From Cyathus striatus (lineage: Eukaryota; Basidiomycota; Agaricomycetes; Agaricales; Nidulariaceae): 64,000 bases of DNA. The translations under genes were made by a program, and so were the position numbers. Below the pieces are notes generated by a model that saw only the letters and a list, made by a program, of their open reading frames with translations, did no database searches and was not told the DNA's origin. The stretch is from positions 4,960,001 to 5,024,000 of the forward strand of contig JAOVFP010000008.1 of NCBI GenBank assembly GCA_025738555.1, read 5' to 3'. Of this stretch, positions 23,024 through 35,315 are shown piece after piece; the first letter of the stretch is position 1; every line of letters starts with the position of its first letter.

Positions 23024-24616
23024 CTACGTACGATACGCAAGAGGCATTCCTACAGGTTTTAAGTAATCTCCAGGAAACCACATATTTACTTGACCTGACG
23101 ACTTTACTACGAACCTGTCTTCGCCATCCACATTTCCTACGGAGTGGGTATATTCGCTATATTTCCTGTCTGGTTTATAGAGAGGATATACTCCGCGGGC
23201 AGACAACGAGGAGGCTCTGATGTCGAGCAGCCCATTGAAATTTGCCCCGGTATATTCAAACGACATCTGACCACCATAAGGAGCGCCTGCACTGACATGC
23301 TTGCTCTTGATGGGTCTATGCATGTAGCTCGCAGAACCTATATAGGCAATACTCATGTTGCCATATCCAGACCATGTCTTCAGTATCGCTGGCTCAGGGT
23401 TACTAAAGTTCGTCGGTGGACTAGGATAAACGTCCACTTTAGATGTAACCCCAAACTGGTACGAAGCCGAAATATCAATCTCTTCCACCAGGGATACCGA
23501 ACCAACAACCCATGCATCCGCGGAATCAATGATTAGCCTCTTTGAACGAATGGAAGTATGTGGCAGAATAAGGTTTCTTCGATTATTGGACGTCATAGTG
23601 ATGTTCAAGAAGTCCAATTCAACAAGACTACCTGGCGAAAATTGGATATGGGTATCAGTATGTGAGAGAAGACTGAGACTTCTCAATCTTTGAGGAATAT
23701 AAATTATGACAGAATATCGCGAGCACGACAGACTCGAAAAAGGACTGTCGCGTTGGGGAGTTTCGAAGATGAAGTGGCTGTTAAGAGTGGTACCATTTTT
23801 GTCCTTTGCTGGGTAATAGAATTTGAATTCTTCAGAACGGTTTCTCGGGAAAGCGCTCAAGGTGAAGTCATACACCACCTCCTCCACTCCATCAGGAGCA
23901 CCTGCAAGTGTTATAGTTCCCGCGCTATTACCCAGAATAGTGAAGGTATGGTCTTGAGGATCTGCTACCCCGATAGGTACTCTGACTAGTTTTTGGGACG
24001 AATTGGCAGCGGGATAATAAATGCACTCGAATGACTGGTTAAATCGAGGCATATTTTCAAGACCTGTGCGTGGGTAGATAGGATAGTAATAACAAGACTG
24101 TCTCTGTCAAGCACACCCGTTACTACTTTAGAAAGAAGCTAAGATGCATCTGACAAGCCTCACCCTGTTCGGTCTAATAACAGCCATGCAAATGCCAAAA
24201 ACGAGGAGACCAATAATCAATGAAATAATGAATGACCACATTAGAACGGTCCTACAGACGTTAGTTGAATTTCGTACTATCGCCGTGCATGTCTTACCTG
24301 ATACCCCAGCGTTTAATCATTGCACGAGGGGTCCACATGCTTATCGTGATTCGACTTTGCGTACCTTCGTCTTCCTAATAATTATGTTGTCAGAGGATCA
24401 TAATGATGATATGCCATAGGCAATACTTCATCATCATCGGGAAGAGAGATCGCGCCTTCCTGCGTAGCTACAGGAACGTCTGCGCTAGCATCAGTAGAGA
24501 TATTCCAGAAACCTAGAAAAGCACTCACACCGTCGGTCCTCTTGCGACTGCAAGAAAGATGGAATGACCCTGGAAATGACTGACCGTTTGGGTGTTGAAT
24601 CATGTGAATCATGCAT
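23024..24616 (-). CDS. Type II membrane protein with adhesin-like ectodomain, paralogue 1
   Basis: Five exons on the minus strand: 24616-24529, 24479-24427, 24374-24298, 24251-24164 and 24103-23024; 461 residues with consistent phases. A short acidic cytoplasmic part (EGAISLPDDDEEDEG) precedes a single helix (SFIISLIIGLLVFGICMAVI), then a large extracellular domain starting at about PRTGLENMPRFNQ. The outer domain is rich in Thr/Ser, N-glycosylation sites and beta-forming segments (YSVIIYIPQRLRSLSLLSHT). It aligns along its length with the gene at 28144-29608. It may be one of the fungal DUF families for surface proteins (possibly DUF7330), not verified. Function unknown. Confidence 0.72.
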
Positions 24617-24675
24617 TGTTCATAGAGTAGACAAGAAAATAGCGTCTTAGAAGTTAGAGACGGCAGCAATGGGGC

Positions 24676-24690
24676 TTATATATATATAAA
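24676..24690 (-). promoter_or_regulatory. TATA box of membrane protein paralogue 1
   Basis: A run of alternating T and A followed by AAA lies about 60 nt upstream of the ATG at 24616, read on the minus strand. Confidence 0.5.
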
Positions 24691-25595
24691 GGAAGGAAGC
24701 GTCTCGAATCGTATTCCCATTAGGGCAAGGACTCAAACAGAGAAACCAATCACACCGCAGTCCGCAGTGATGGATAAGTCAAGGATAAGTCGACATGTTT
24801 CAGGCAAGTTTTAGGACTTGTTCAGGACTGTTCACATAGATAGACATCGAGAGCGTCAAGTATGATATATGAACTGACCCTCAAAGACAGAGTAGGATAG
24901 AGTGGATCCAGTAGCTTTGAAATTAGTTACAAGTTGCAAGTTAAGTTTTAATTTTAGTTGTTGCATAAACTTGTTTGAGGTTATTTACAAGTTATTTATT
25001 TATACTAATTTTATAGTACTTTGAGCGAGCGTCTCTCAGACTTACTCTATAGAATTTGAGCAAACTTCAATATCTCAATGTCTGCTACTGCCGTGCAAAA
25101 TCTACAGAGCTAGGACTCGTCACTCACATAAGCTGTCTGGGAGAAACATCAGAAGCGTCGAGACTCTAGTAGTAGTGCCGTACGCTAGACAGTCACGATG
25201 TTCAACATTCCGAGTCAAAGCCCACTGGTGCAAAATCCGTTATCTTGTAGTATGTACTCTTTTTCTTGAAATGTTACATGTTACACGTTATGTACATGCC
25301 AATACACTGGTTCACAATCACGATGTACATGCATGCAAGATGGTTCCTATTTGTACAATCACTAACCCTACGAAAGAGGCATCTAGGACACTTTATTGTT
25401 TCCGGATGTTTCCGAAGACGTTCGAAATTCGAATGCAAGCATGACAGCCTTCAATTATTGTGTACTTAGTGCGGGAAGTGTTCCGATATAGATTCGGGAA
25501 AATGGGTCTTGTGGCCTGTAGGTGGATCTTATGATGATTTATCACATATAACTAGGGTGGGATGTTTCCACCTCACGTAGTACACGCCCGCCATT
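24691..25595. other. Divergent promoter region of paralogue 1 and the P450
   Basis: About 900 bp, AT-rich at 24920-25020 with several short copies of TTACAAGTT. No gene was recognised. Confidence 0.4.
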
Positions 25596-27948
25596 ATGCA
25601 TTTCAGCATATACGTACTCGCTTTATTCGCAACATTGGCAATATGTTATAAAATTTATCGCAGACTAACGCGCATCTCAATCTCCCGTATACCTGGACCT
25701 GTACCCGAATCATTCTGGCTAGGTTCGTTTTTATATATCGTCCCAAAGGTCTATCTGGTAAACAGGCTGTAGGAAATATCCCGGAGCTTTTCCAGGCACA
25801 GGCTGGAGAAGTAAGTACATACAAGTATGTTTTTATACGAATAACTAATCCCTCCTACTATATAGACCGATTTCAAGTGGCAAGAGGCCTATGGTGATGT
25901 TGTCAGGTTTAAAGGAGCCTTTGGGGCAAGTTGCCGCATCCTTAGCGTAATATGCGTCTGACATTTGTTTTCATCCCCAATAACAGGAGGATCGTCTATT
26001 AATTTCGGACCCCAAAGCCCTTCAGTACATCTACCAGACTTCAGGATATAACTTTCCGAAGCAGTATTCTCGTCGAGAAATATCAAAACTCATATCTGGG
26101 AAAGGTGTCTCTTGGGCAGAAGGTCGGTACCTACTTTACCGTTGAAACCGCCATAATGACTTCGGGCGTTGGGAAGGTGATGTTCATAGGCGGCATCGCA
26201 AAGTGATGAATCCCGGCTTCGGTGGTCCAGAGTCAAAGGCTTTTGTTCCCATATTCACAGCACAAGCGTCCCATGTGAGTTGCTGCCCACCGCCGTGGAC
26301 TTCTGGAGGATTCCCGGAATATTCCTATAACGATAGTAGCTCATGCGAGATGTTTCAGGTATCTACCAAATGGAGAGACATGATTGCTGCCTCCGAAGAT
26401 CAATCAGCGGTGGTGAACGTTGCGCCATGGGCTTCACGCGCTGCTCTAGATGCAATTGGTGAAGGTAGCGAATGTATTCATTTCATCACTTCTGTGCATA
26501 CTGATCTGTCCAATAGCTGCCTTCGATTATAAATTCGGAGCATTGGACGACGAGAATAATCCCCTTCGCAAGGCATACGATAATATACTGTAAACTAAAA
26601 TGTTAGCTTATTGTGATCGTAACTCACATTCCTACTATAGCGGTGGCCTTTTTGCAGCCCAAACGAGAACAAGCTTATTCATTCAGGAATTGCTTCTTTA
26701 TCTTCCATCTAGATTTCTGTCATTAATGACTGATTACGCTCCCATTCCAAGATTTGTCCGTGTGCGGAAGACAGGAGCTTTAGCAACCGAAATTGCGAAA
26801 AGTTTAGTTGAGTCCAAAGCCAGGGCGTTGGTGGAAGGAAACACCAGTCGTGATATTATGACGCTCCTAGGTTGGAATTGTGTTTGTGTCCGCAAGTATA
26901 TTTTTTAACTGAGTCTCTTTGTATGCAGTCAGGGCGAACAATTCGGAAAGCAAGAAAACACGCATTGAGAATGATGAACTTATCGCACAAATGAGGTACG
27001 ACCTTGGTTATGTGGCCTCCTCCATGAGATATGTAAGGCTGGTATACTTAGAACTATAATGTTGGCGGGGCACGAAACCACGGCGAACAGCGTTTCCTGG
27101 ACTCTGCTAGAGCTTTCACGTCAGCCGGATATCCAGAAGAAGTTGCGTGCTGAAATTAATGAAACTCTCCGCGCAATTTCTGCAAGGGGAAATTCTGAGT
27201 TTACGGCTTCTGATTTTGACAGTATGCCTTATCTCAATGCAGTTTTAAAGGTCAATAAAGAGCTAAACTCCTACCCCTCGACCTAACTTTTGTCAGGAAT
27301 CTCTTCGCTATTTTTCTGTGGCAATATTCAGCTTCAGAGAAGCAGGAAAAGATGATGTCCTCCCATTGTCAAAACCAATTCGTACTACCACCGGCGAAAT
27401 GATAAACGAGATACCTATCTCCAAGGGTACCAAACTGGTTACCTCTATATGTGGATATAATAGGTGGATATCCACGAAACCACGGCTTTATTGTAGACAC
27501 TGAATTATGGGCATAGGAACAAAGATGTTTTTGGCCGTAACGCGCATGTGTTTAACCCAGACCGTTGGCTCAATGGACAAGTGTCAAAGACTACGCCCAT
27601 TGGCGTTTACGGAAATCTGTACGTATTAATAATAGGTTTGTCTCACTAGCTAATCTTTGAGTAACAGAATGACCTTTTCTGCCGGAATAAGGTACGAACA
27701 CAATCTCTTCCGGGATGATTGTGAAAGTTCATTATTACTTCAGGTCCTGTATTGGTTGGAGATTCGCTGTCCTAGAGCTGCAAGCTTTTCTTGTAGAACT
27801 CCTTAGAAACTTCGAGTTCTCAATGACCCCAAAGGCGATGAATGTACGGAAAGAGCCCGCACTTGTTATGATCCCGACTATCGAAGGCGAAGTTGACAAA
27901 GGCGCGCAGATATATTTGAAAGTGAGGGTTGTCTCAGACGACGAGTGA
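25596..27948 (+). CDS. Cytochrome P450 monooxygenase
   Basis: Fourteen exons: 25596-25722, 25773-25810, 25866-25925, 25987-26122, 26177-26274, 26359-26464, 26517-26589, 26641-26870, 26929-26995, 27052-27250, 27297-27463, 27517-27618, 27668-27691, 27744-27948; 543 residues. An N-terminal membrane anchor is followed by a Pro-rich hinge (RIPGPVPESFW). Later motifs are AGHETTANSVSW (helix I, oxygen binding), ESLR (ExxR), FNPDRWL and FSAGIRSCIGWRFAVLELQ (haem-binding cysteine). The intron after exon 3 begins GCAAGT, and no GT donor keeps the frame. The stretch after ExxR reads YFSVAIFSFREAG where relatives commonly have a HPP-like turn. Substrate unknown. Two paralogous membrane proteins flank it. 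Confidence 0.93.
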
Positions 27949-28143
27949 TTATTTATATATGCTTTATGTTCTCCTGTCCAACAAATGACATCTACTGGCC
28001 AGCGCTTGTAGTTTAAAACTTATACAACCTCAAACGATGGCTACCTCTACGAAAATGATGCATTGAGGTATAAATAAGAACACACGCGCGACCGAAAAAC
28101 CTTGTTCAGCATCCTAATTCCACCGTATTTTTATTCTCTAAGT

Positions 28144-29608
28144 TTAAAAGTATAATCCCGTCCAACCTCTTGAAGAAACAGTCATCTTATCCGCGCCATC
28201 TTCTTCTCCAACAAAATAGTTCCACGGACCGTCAGGATTTGCAAGGCTCTGAGCCCCACTCATACTGTATGACTTGGACTCGAACTCAATCTTTCCAGTG
28301 AATTCTGACTCTTTGTAAGTCAGATATACATCGCCGTTCCTCGCCGAAATATGCGAGCTATCGATAGGTCGCTTGTATGCTTTAGGAGTGACGTAGAAAA
28401 TGTCCGTGCGTCCAGATCCGGTTGCGGTGCGAAGGACTGCAGGTTCATTAGAATTTGCTGAGGGAGCCGGATGAACATGAACATTGGCAACTCCATCTCC
28501 ACGTTGTGTGTTAATGGATGTTTCGCGTACGATAGATGTATCACCGACGATCCATCCCCGGAAGACCTCCAACGCCAAAACGGCGGCGCGGATATTCACA
28601 CTGGAAAGAATCAGGTTCTTGTCGTTCAGGGCGTAAAGGGTAACGAAAAGCTTGTCTAAAGTAATATCAACATCCTCTTCCATCTTAACATGCGCGGGGG
28701 CGTGAGCTGAGACGTGTAGAGTTTTCAAGTTTGGAGGAATGTACGCGGTCACGTCGTAGCGGATACAAGAGTGCGAATCGGCGGGAATGTGAGGAGTGTG
28801 AATAACAAGTTGGCTACGGACCACCCTGTTGTTCTCGATATCGGGAAGCTGAATAGATACGGACTCTAACAGTGACTGGTCATTGGTGCGCAAGGAGAAT
28901 TCGTACTTGATATCTGTAGCATCGGGTTCACCCTGGGCAAGGACGAATGTGCCGACTCCGCTACCAGTTACATCAAAAAGATGTTCCTGCTTTGAAGACC
29001 CGATGGGCGTCAGGACCTCAAGTTGAGAGCCGTTGTAATAGTGGGGTGCATCCAGACAACCAAGCGAACTGCTATATGCTGGCATGCCTTCAAGCCCAGT
29101 AGGCGAGGGCTATCATCAAACAGTGTCAGCTTTAGTGTGTCAACTTAACGCTGACGTAACGTACGGAGAACACCCAGAATAACAATTTGGCGGCACCATA
29201 AATGGTGAAGAGCAGACAGACGATACCGAATGCTTTCCAGAAGAGAGTACAACTGTATAATCAACGAAATTAGCTACATCTTAAATAACTAAACAAAGCC
29301 ACGCACTCGATACCACAGCATACACAACATCCAGACCTGCGCTTCGTAGGCTTTGGCACTACGATTTCAGTGTCCAGCAGTGCAACTCGGGCTTCTTCGT
29401 CTCCTTCTTGATGATATGCACTGGGACTGTGCAAGGCTACTCTGCCCTCCTCGTCATCCGTATCCACACGTTTATCTGCTGGTCTTCAGCTCTTGTGTAC
29501 CTCCCGACAAGCGAAGGACTTACATTGGTCCCACTGCTCCTTCAACTTAAGAAGGGCCATAACGCCTCCCACCGACGACCAAAAACCAAGTGCCTTCCGC
29601 CCTGCCAT
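28144..29608 (-). CDS. Type II membrane protein with adhesin-like ectodomain, paralogue 2
   Basis: Exons on the minus strand: 29608-29524, 29478-29307, 29252-29165 and 29109-28144; 436 residues. The cytoplasmic N-terminus is acidic (VDTDDEEGRVALHSPSAY) and ends in basic and Cys residues (TKRRSGCCVCCG), a possible palmitoylation site. One helix follows (FGIVCLLFTIYGAAKLLFWV), then an ectodomain starting SPSPTGLEGMPAY. It shares order and many positions with the gene at 23024-24616, for example YDVTAYIPPNLKTLHVSAHA against its YIPQRLRSL block and RPIDSSHISA against RPIKSKHVSA. Role unknown. Its 3' end faces the P450 3' end with about 195 bp between stops. Confidence 0.75.
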
Positions 29609-30469
29609 GCTTAAATTATTGAAGGATTGTGCTGGGAACGAAAGGAGAGGAGTACAGTCAGCGTATAGAGAGTCAGCGTATAGAGGCAGAGATGGGAGAG
29701 AGGTAAGAAAGGGTATAAGGCAACAAAGTGCCTGAATGCTTATGTATAAGTAAAGAGACGTGAAACTGTGTTAATTAGGCCTAATTCCATAAGGATTAGG
29801 GAAAGACCCGACAGGCACGCTTCCGTCCTCGGCTTGCATCCCCGCCATCACCGCTATATTTGGGTATAAAATGCGCTGGTCAGTGGTTCGCGCCTCACCC
29901 GCCTTTTGGCCTTCCATAGTCTTCAGCCTCACGAACACCTTCAAATACGGCTGTATTAACTAGACACAATGTCTATACACCAGCCAGTCACAAACCCCAT
30001 AGAGTTTAAATGATACACATCTGGACACCCATCGGACCTAGAGGATAGCATTGGACAAACTTCCCATCACCAATGGATCCTGGGAACAACCAAGTAATAA
30101 AAGCCCAAATCAAGCCGTAAAACATATCAACAAGACAGTAATTGTCAATCAAAATCATGTATAATCTAATCAATGCGCTCTACCATTTACATGGATGCCG
30201 ATGTGTACTTACGTGTCGCGTGGTAACGCAACACTCGCAACCGCAGCTCTATAGTTATCATCGTTAAGCAATTCTGAATTCGCCGCGAGCACATGGAAAT
30301 CGACATTTCTCTCTCGCGGCCCATCGGAAGAAGGATTTTCTTTATAGGAAAAGAAGTGCATCCAAAAGTCGATTCCTATAAGTATAGTATCCAAGGCATG
30401 AGGAGGGTAATACATAAAAAAAGCATATTGCCAATCCAAGTACAACAAAAATCCATATACTCAAGCAAC
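29609..30469. other. Intergenic region with a short tandem repeat
   Basis: Contains two perfect 15-nt direct repeats (29656-29685) and a TATA-like run near 29870. An ORF at 30209-30448 (-) shows no family match and lies just past the bleomycin hydrolase stop. Confidence 0.4.
29656..29685. repeat. Perfect 2 x 15-nt tandem repeat
   Basis: AGTCAGCGTATAGAG occurs twice in direct succession, about 50 nt upstream of the ATG of paralogue 2. Confidence 0.85.
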
Positions 30470-32200
30470 TTAGGCCAACGTACCCTATATTCCAGGTCAG
30501 CATCAAAAATAACAACGAACAGAGAGCGAACATACCATAGGATCCCAAGGGGGCAGCACGACCTTGTCACCCTTCTCATAAACCTCCACAAGCCCCTTGG
30601 GTGCCATACTCTTCGGAACTACAATCTGGTATACAAACTCCTCAAACCACGGGTCAGTCATAACAAAGTACCCTTCCTGGCCCGCGGTCTCGCCCCACGA
30701 ATTCTCGACCTTATACCTTACGGGCTTTCCTGACGCATCGAGGTGCACGCCGGAGATGACCATGGCGTGTGTCATGGCAGACTCGTTGATGCGCAGGCGG
30801 TCAGCTTTGGTGAGTCCGAGGGAGATGTCGAAAGCGGTCTCGTACTCGAAGAGAGCGGTATCCATTATGCCTGCAGCGCTGTCAGAGAATTTACCGACAT
30901 CGCAGCCAAAGAAGACGGGGTGGCCTGCTTTGACCATCTGGGGGCGGTGAGTGAGAATGGAGGGATGTGGTTATGGGTGGGACGAAGGTTACCTTGATCA
31001 CAGTATTCTTCATGTTCTCGATCTCTGTATTCACATCTGCATTACAAATTTATAAGGGGCCGGCAAGAATTTTAAAAGAGAGACACGAACAGAGAATTGG
31101 ACGACCACCCCAGATGTTACCAAGCTTGTCGACAGTATAGAGCTTGCTGTAGTCGTTGCGAGGGTCGTTGATCAAGGAGAAGGATTCGGAAGGCTATCAG
31201 GGTAGTCAGACTAGCTGTATAGGAGGCTGCAAAAAAGAAAGCATACATTGAAAGGCTTGGTTCCAAACTCAGCATAATATTCCAAAGGTGACCCTTCCCA
31301 TCTTCCAGCCTTGCCATCAGCGTCAAGGTACTCCCAGACAAACTTTTTCTTGGGATGAGGAGGAACACCGAGGGTGGCGGTCATGATGTTGTAGATCTCC
31401 TTCATAAGCTCTTCCTTCTTGACGCGTACGGCAGCGAGGGCTGTGTCGCGTGAAACACCTGCCTCGGTAAGGGAAGAAGAGAGGTTGCGAAGGATCAAGG
31501 CATGCTCGCGCAGCTTGGTCTTGAGAAGGGCATTGAGGGGAGCAGAGAGGGAAGAGTGGGTGGATTCAGGATAGACGGACTGGGGGACGAAACCGTAGTT
31601 CTCCAAGAGGTTGACTGCCATGTCCCACTGACCACCATCGGAGATAAGGTCGCCGGAGAGGTGGTTGACAAGTCTGTCGTCGACGGGGAGATCTGCATGT
31701 TGAATCATAAGCTCAAGATAGTAGTTTGACTTGTTGAGCTTGTCCCAGAAGAAGAGGTAGGACTGGGAGAGCTGGAAGTCCTTCAGCTTGAGCTTCTTCA
31801 TGATTGCATAGCGTGCGACGTTGGTGGTAGCGAAGAGCCAGCAACGGCCGCTGCTCTTCTGGTTGGTAACAGGGCCAGTCTTGAAGTCGACGACGTGGTT
31901 GAAGACGTGCTGGTCGGCGACCTTTGCGGCGCGGGAGGTGAGGGCAGTGCGGATGTCAGAGTGAGAGAGGATGGTGCGGGCCAGCTGTGCCTTGGGGTTG
32001 CGGGCGGCGGAGGCTTCCCAGGAGGAGACGTTGCTCAAGGAGAGAGCGCCATCGTCGGACACGGGGGAGACGACCTGGAGGGCAGCGAGAGAGGCGGAGA
32101 GGTTGTGGTCGTCAGAGGGGGGAAGGGGGGACTTTTCGTTGTGGAAGGCGGGGTGGGTGGGGGTTGGAATTCTGGAGGGGGTTGAAGGAGAGTTACCCAT
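30470..32200 (-). CDS. BLH1: Bleomycin hydrolase (C1-type aminopeptidase)
   Basis: Cytosolic papain-like cysteine aminopeptidase that forms a hexameric barrel in known cases. Minus-strand exons 32200-31247, 31193-31091, 31036-30993, 30937-30536 and 30484-30470 give 505 residues. The catalytic Cys is in QKSSGRCWLFA, the His in MTHAMVISGVHLD and the Asn in KVENSWGE. The N-terminal 60 residues are Pro/Ser-rich and longer than in yeast. The last exon is 15 nt and completes the conserved tail WDPMGTLA; in yeast the corresponding C-terminus reaches into the active site and sets aminopeptidase specificity. Without that small exon the protein would lose this end. Confidence 0.95.
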
Positions 32201-32564
32201 GGTTGTGGCTGAAGGTAAGGATGAAGTTGATTAGAGGGTACTTATAGTTACAGCGACTTGGAGGAAAGAGACCAGCTCAGACGGGAGACTAGTTCCCATG
32301 CGGGCCAAGATAAGTGCGCCGAGTCCCATTCGCTGCCGGATGCGCCGGAAATCATTTGACTGATGCTGCCCCCCCCGCAAATAGATCCTTATCGCCGTGC
32401 CGATTCCGAACTACTTTGTACTGTCATCCAAATATGCATTAGTTCAGGGATAACATTCTCAGATCCTGGTCCATAATTCTACGATCTCACGACTCTTGAT
32501 TTCAATATCCTTGCAATGTTGTTTATTCGGGTACCCGCCACTTCCATTCTCCAGTTCAACTACC
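32201..32564. promoter_or_regulatory. Divergent promoter region
   Basis: About 360 bp between the BLH1 start and the propeller protein start. It contains a short poly-C run near 32370. No defined motif was identified. Confidence 0.35.
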
Positions 32565-34046
32565 ATGGCCCGCACACTCCTCAATATCCTAGTCCTTCTC
32601 ATTGCCATTGCTGCAGGCATTTACCAGTTCTATCTCCAGCCCTTTTTTAAGCAATTCGGACACGGTCGTCTCATAGAGGCCCTCAACAACAACCACTGCA
32701 TTCGCGTTCCAGAGCTCACTGCATGTGAAAGTACGTCATAATTGCCTCCTGTCCTCAAGTCCAGTGCTCAGCCCGCCCCAAGAACTCGTTCTTCACCCGC
32801 CCACAGGAAACCTCTACCTCTCATGCTCAACTCCCGAAAGCCGTGTACACTGGACACCCACTGTCGACCGTCTCAACGCAGCTGCTGCGTCCCGCACTGA
32901 CTACGTAGCAGTCTACAACCCCTCCACTTCCGCCATCACCCGTCTCAAAGTCAAAGGCTACACCAGCGATCGCGGTCTCTCTCTTCACGGTATGGACGTT
33001 GTCCCCTCCGAAGAAGACCCCGCCAAACTCTACGTCTACCTCATCAACCACCGTGCCCCCCTTGGTGACAAACCTGCCACTCAAGTCGGTGCTGACTCTG
33101 CTGTAGAGCTCTTCTGGACTACTGTGGGCGGCGACACCCTCACTTACGTGACGACCATCGAAGGCGAAGCGATCATCACCCCCAACGATCTTGTTGGCTC
33201 TCCTGATGGCAAGAGCTTCTGGTTCACTAATGACCATGGCGAGAAGACTGGTTTCGTAAGTTGCCTTTTTACTTCACCAGTTTGCCACATCCAGGCAACT
33301 GAACACGTATAGAAACGCCAACTAGATATGTATCTGGGGCGTAAATCTACCTCTGTTGGGTACTGCCACATCGACAATGGATGCAAACTTGCCATCACTC
33401 GCATGCACGGCAACAACGGCATTGCACAGGCCCCCAACGGAACCATCTACGTTGCCAACTCCCTTTGGGGTGGCTTGAGCATTCTCGAGCCTCAGAGTGA
33501 TAACTCGCTCGTGCTGGTGGATCATATCAAGACTGGTACGTTTCCTGTGAATCATTTTGCCACCGTGCTTGATATCCTGCCCGATAGATCGTGGAATGGA
33601 TAACGTTTCTGTCGATTCCAATGGATACGTGTGGGCAGCAGGTATGTGTTCTCGCGGCCGATTTTTCATTATGCTGACTGTCGAAAAAGGATTTTCAAAC
33701 GCGTTCGCGTTGTTAAAGTACTTCGGTGACCCAACCTATCCTTCACCATCTTCCGCGCTCCGTTTCTCTATTAACACGGGTCCGAACGCGTTCTATGGCG
33801 AGAAGTACAAGATTGAGAAGGTACGTTACTTATTGTCTTGAATCACTGCTTACCTCAAGGCATTTTCCAGCTTTTTGAAGATGATGGCAGTCTTGCGTCA
33901 GGAATCACTTCTGTAGTTTATGATGCTGAACGGAACAGGCTATTCTTAGATGGTAGGTGGCGTTCGAGGAATCTTTTATACACAACCGAACTGATAAGCT
34001 CTTGACAGGTCTGTCATCTCCTCAATTGGTAGTATGCGAGCTGTGA
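32565..34046 (+). CDS. Paraoxonase/SMP-30-like beta-propeller protein
   Basis: Exons 32565-32730, 32783-33255, 33313-33535, 33588-33641, 33690-33820, 33871-33952 and 34009-34046 give 388 residues. A signal anchor (LLNILVLLIAIAAGIYQFYL) is followed by a six-bladed-propeller-like body: KLVLHPPTGNLYLSCSTPES, LSLHGMDVVPSEEDP, ITPNDLVGSPDGKSFWFTND, NGIAQAPNGTIYVAN and MDNVSVDSNGYVWAAG. The Asn/Asp positions in these blocks are where paraoxonase-family enzymes bind calcium. Members hydrolyse lactones or esters. The substrate cannot be predicted. Confidence 0.85.
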
Positions 34047-34354
34047 ATGATTGTATGAGTATTACCGAAGATAACATCGCTTCAAGAATGTATTGATGAG
34101 TGTATACCAATCTAATCAGCCGACTTCAATAAGCGTATCTTTCCAACGTTGGTGAATATTTTTCTTTCTTTCATAAGTATCATAGGTAATAAACATCGCC
34201 AAAAATAGAGTGGGAAGAAAAGCCATGGAATGTCATATTTTTAGTCACATGTTGAGTACGTTAGTGACAGTAGCGAGGAACCCAAGCATGGGGGGAAATG
34301 CCAGACACGTCCGGCATTCCTTCCAGTAGACGAATAAACGAAAGCATGGAACCC
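34047..34354. other. Short convergent intergenic region
   Basis: About 300 bp holding two 3' UTRs. Nothing else was seen. Confidence 0.5.
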
Positions 34355-35315
34355 TTAATCCCAGCCGGCATTACCAGTGGGCTCTGCAGCCCAGTCAGTA
34401 GTACCGGGAGCGGCATCTGCAGACCAGTCAAGACCACCTGTGAAATAGTTCATTAAATTTCCACTTGGACCGAATCTAAAAGATGAACGCACCCTCAGCA
34501 GCAACCAGGGCGGGGTTGATGTTTCCACCGCCAACACCCCACTCAGTCTGAGCAGGCTCCTCAGGTTGCAGAGCAGCAAGCTTGGCAGCAGCCTCTTCTT
34601 GCTGCTGCTTCTCGACCTCCTCAGGATCCCTGTAGAAGAACATGTCGACCATAACGTTCCAGCCATCGGGTGTCCTGGGGATGGTTCCGCGGAGTCGGAG
34701 CACTTCACGAGCAAGCAACCACCAAATGAGACCAATCGAATGCTTTGTTTTGTTGTTTGTGGGGATAGCGACGTCAACGAATTTAAGGGGGGCGTCGGTG
34801 TCGCACAGGGCAATGACGGGGATGTTGACGTAGGCGGCCTCACGGATAGCCTGGTGGTCCACACGGGGGTCGGTCACGATAATGAGACGGGGTTCCTTGA
34901 ACGAGCGGGTGATGTAATTGGTGAAGGAACCGGGGGTGAAACGGCCCGCAATGGCCTGAGCGCCAGTGTTGGCGGCGAATTTAAGGACAGCACGGTGACC
35001 GTAGGGGCGGGCGGAGATCACGCAAACATCGGCAGGGTTCTCAACGGCGGCAATGATGCGGGCAGCGAAGACAAGCTTCTCCCAGGTCTTGCCAATGTTA
35101 AGAATGTGGATTCCTATGGTTTATTGAGCTTGTAAGAACCAGGATTTTTTGAGGCGTTATATGGGGAGGAAAAGCGCACCGTCAGACCTCCTCTTCCAAA
35201 CGTATGGCTCCATCTGCTTATCACAATTCTTGGTGCCAATATGACATTGAGCAGCCAAGAGCATCTGGATCTCCTCCTCGGTCGCACTCAGAACGGACGG
35301 GAGTTTCGACGACAT
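34355..35315 (-). CDS. RPS0: 40S ribosomal protein uS2 (S0/SA)
   Basis: Small-subunit protein needed for 40S maturation. Minus-strand exons 35315-35180, 35113-34493 and 34437-34355 give 279 residues. Family blocks are [63 protein letters not shown] and [20 protein letters not shown]. The C-terminal tail is acidic with Trp repeats ([15 protein letters not shown]), as in other eukaryotic S0/SA proteins. Codon use is strongly biased to C- or G-ending codons, as expected for a highly expressed gene. Confidence 0.97.

Noticed and set aside
25175..25469. Plus-strand ORFs upstream of the P450
   Set aside because: No motif is present and the sequence is the likely promoter of the P450.
30209..30448. 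79-codon ORF on the minus strand after BLH1
   Set aside because: The BLH1 frame ends correctly at 30470, and this ORF has no family features.
31895..32247. Plus-strand ORFs opposite BLH1
   Set aside because: These are antisense shadows of the GC-rich BLH1 N-terminal coding region.
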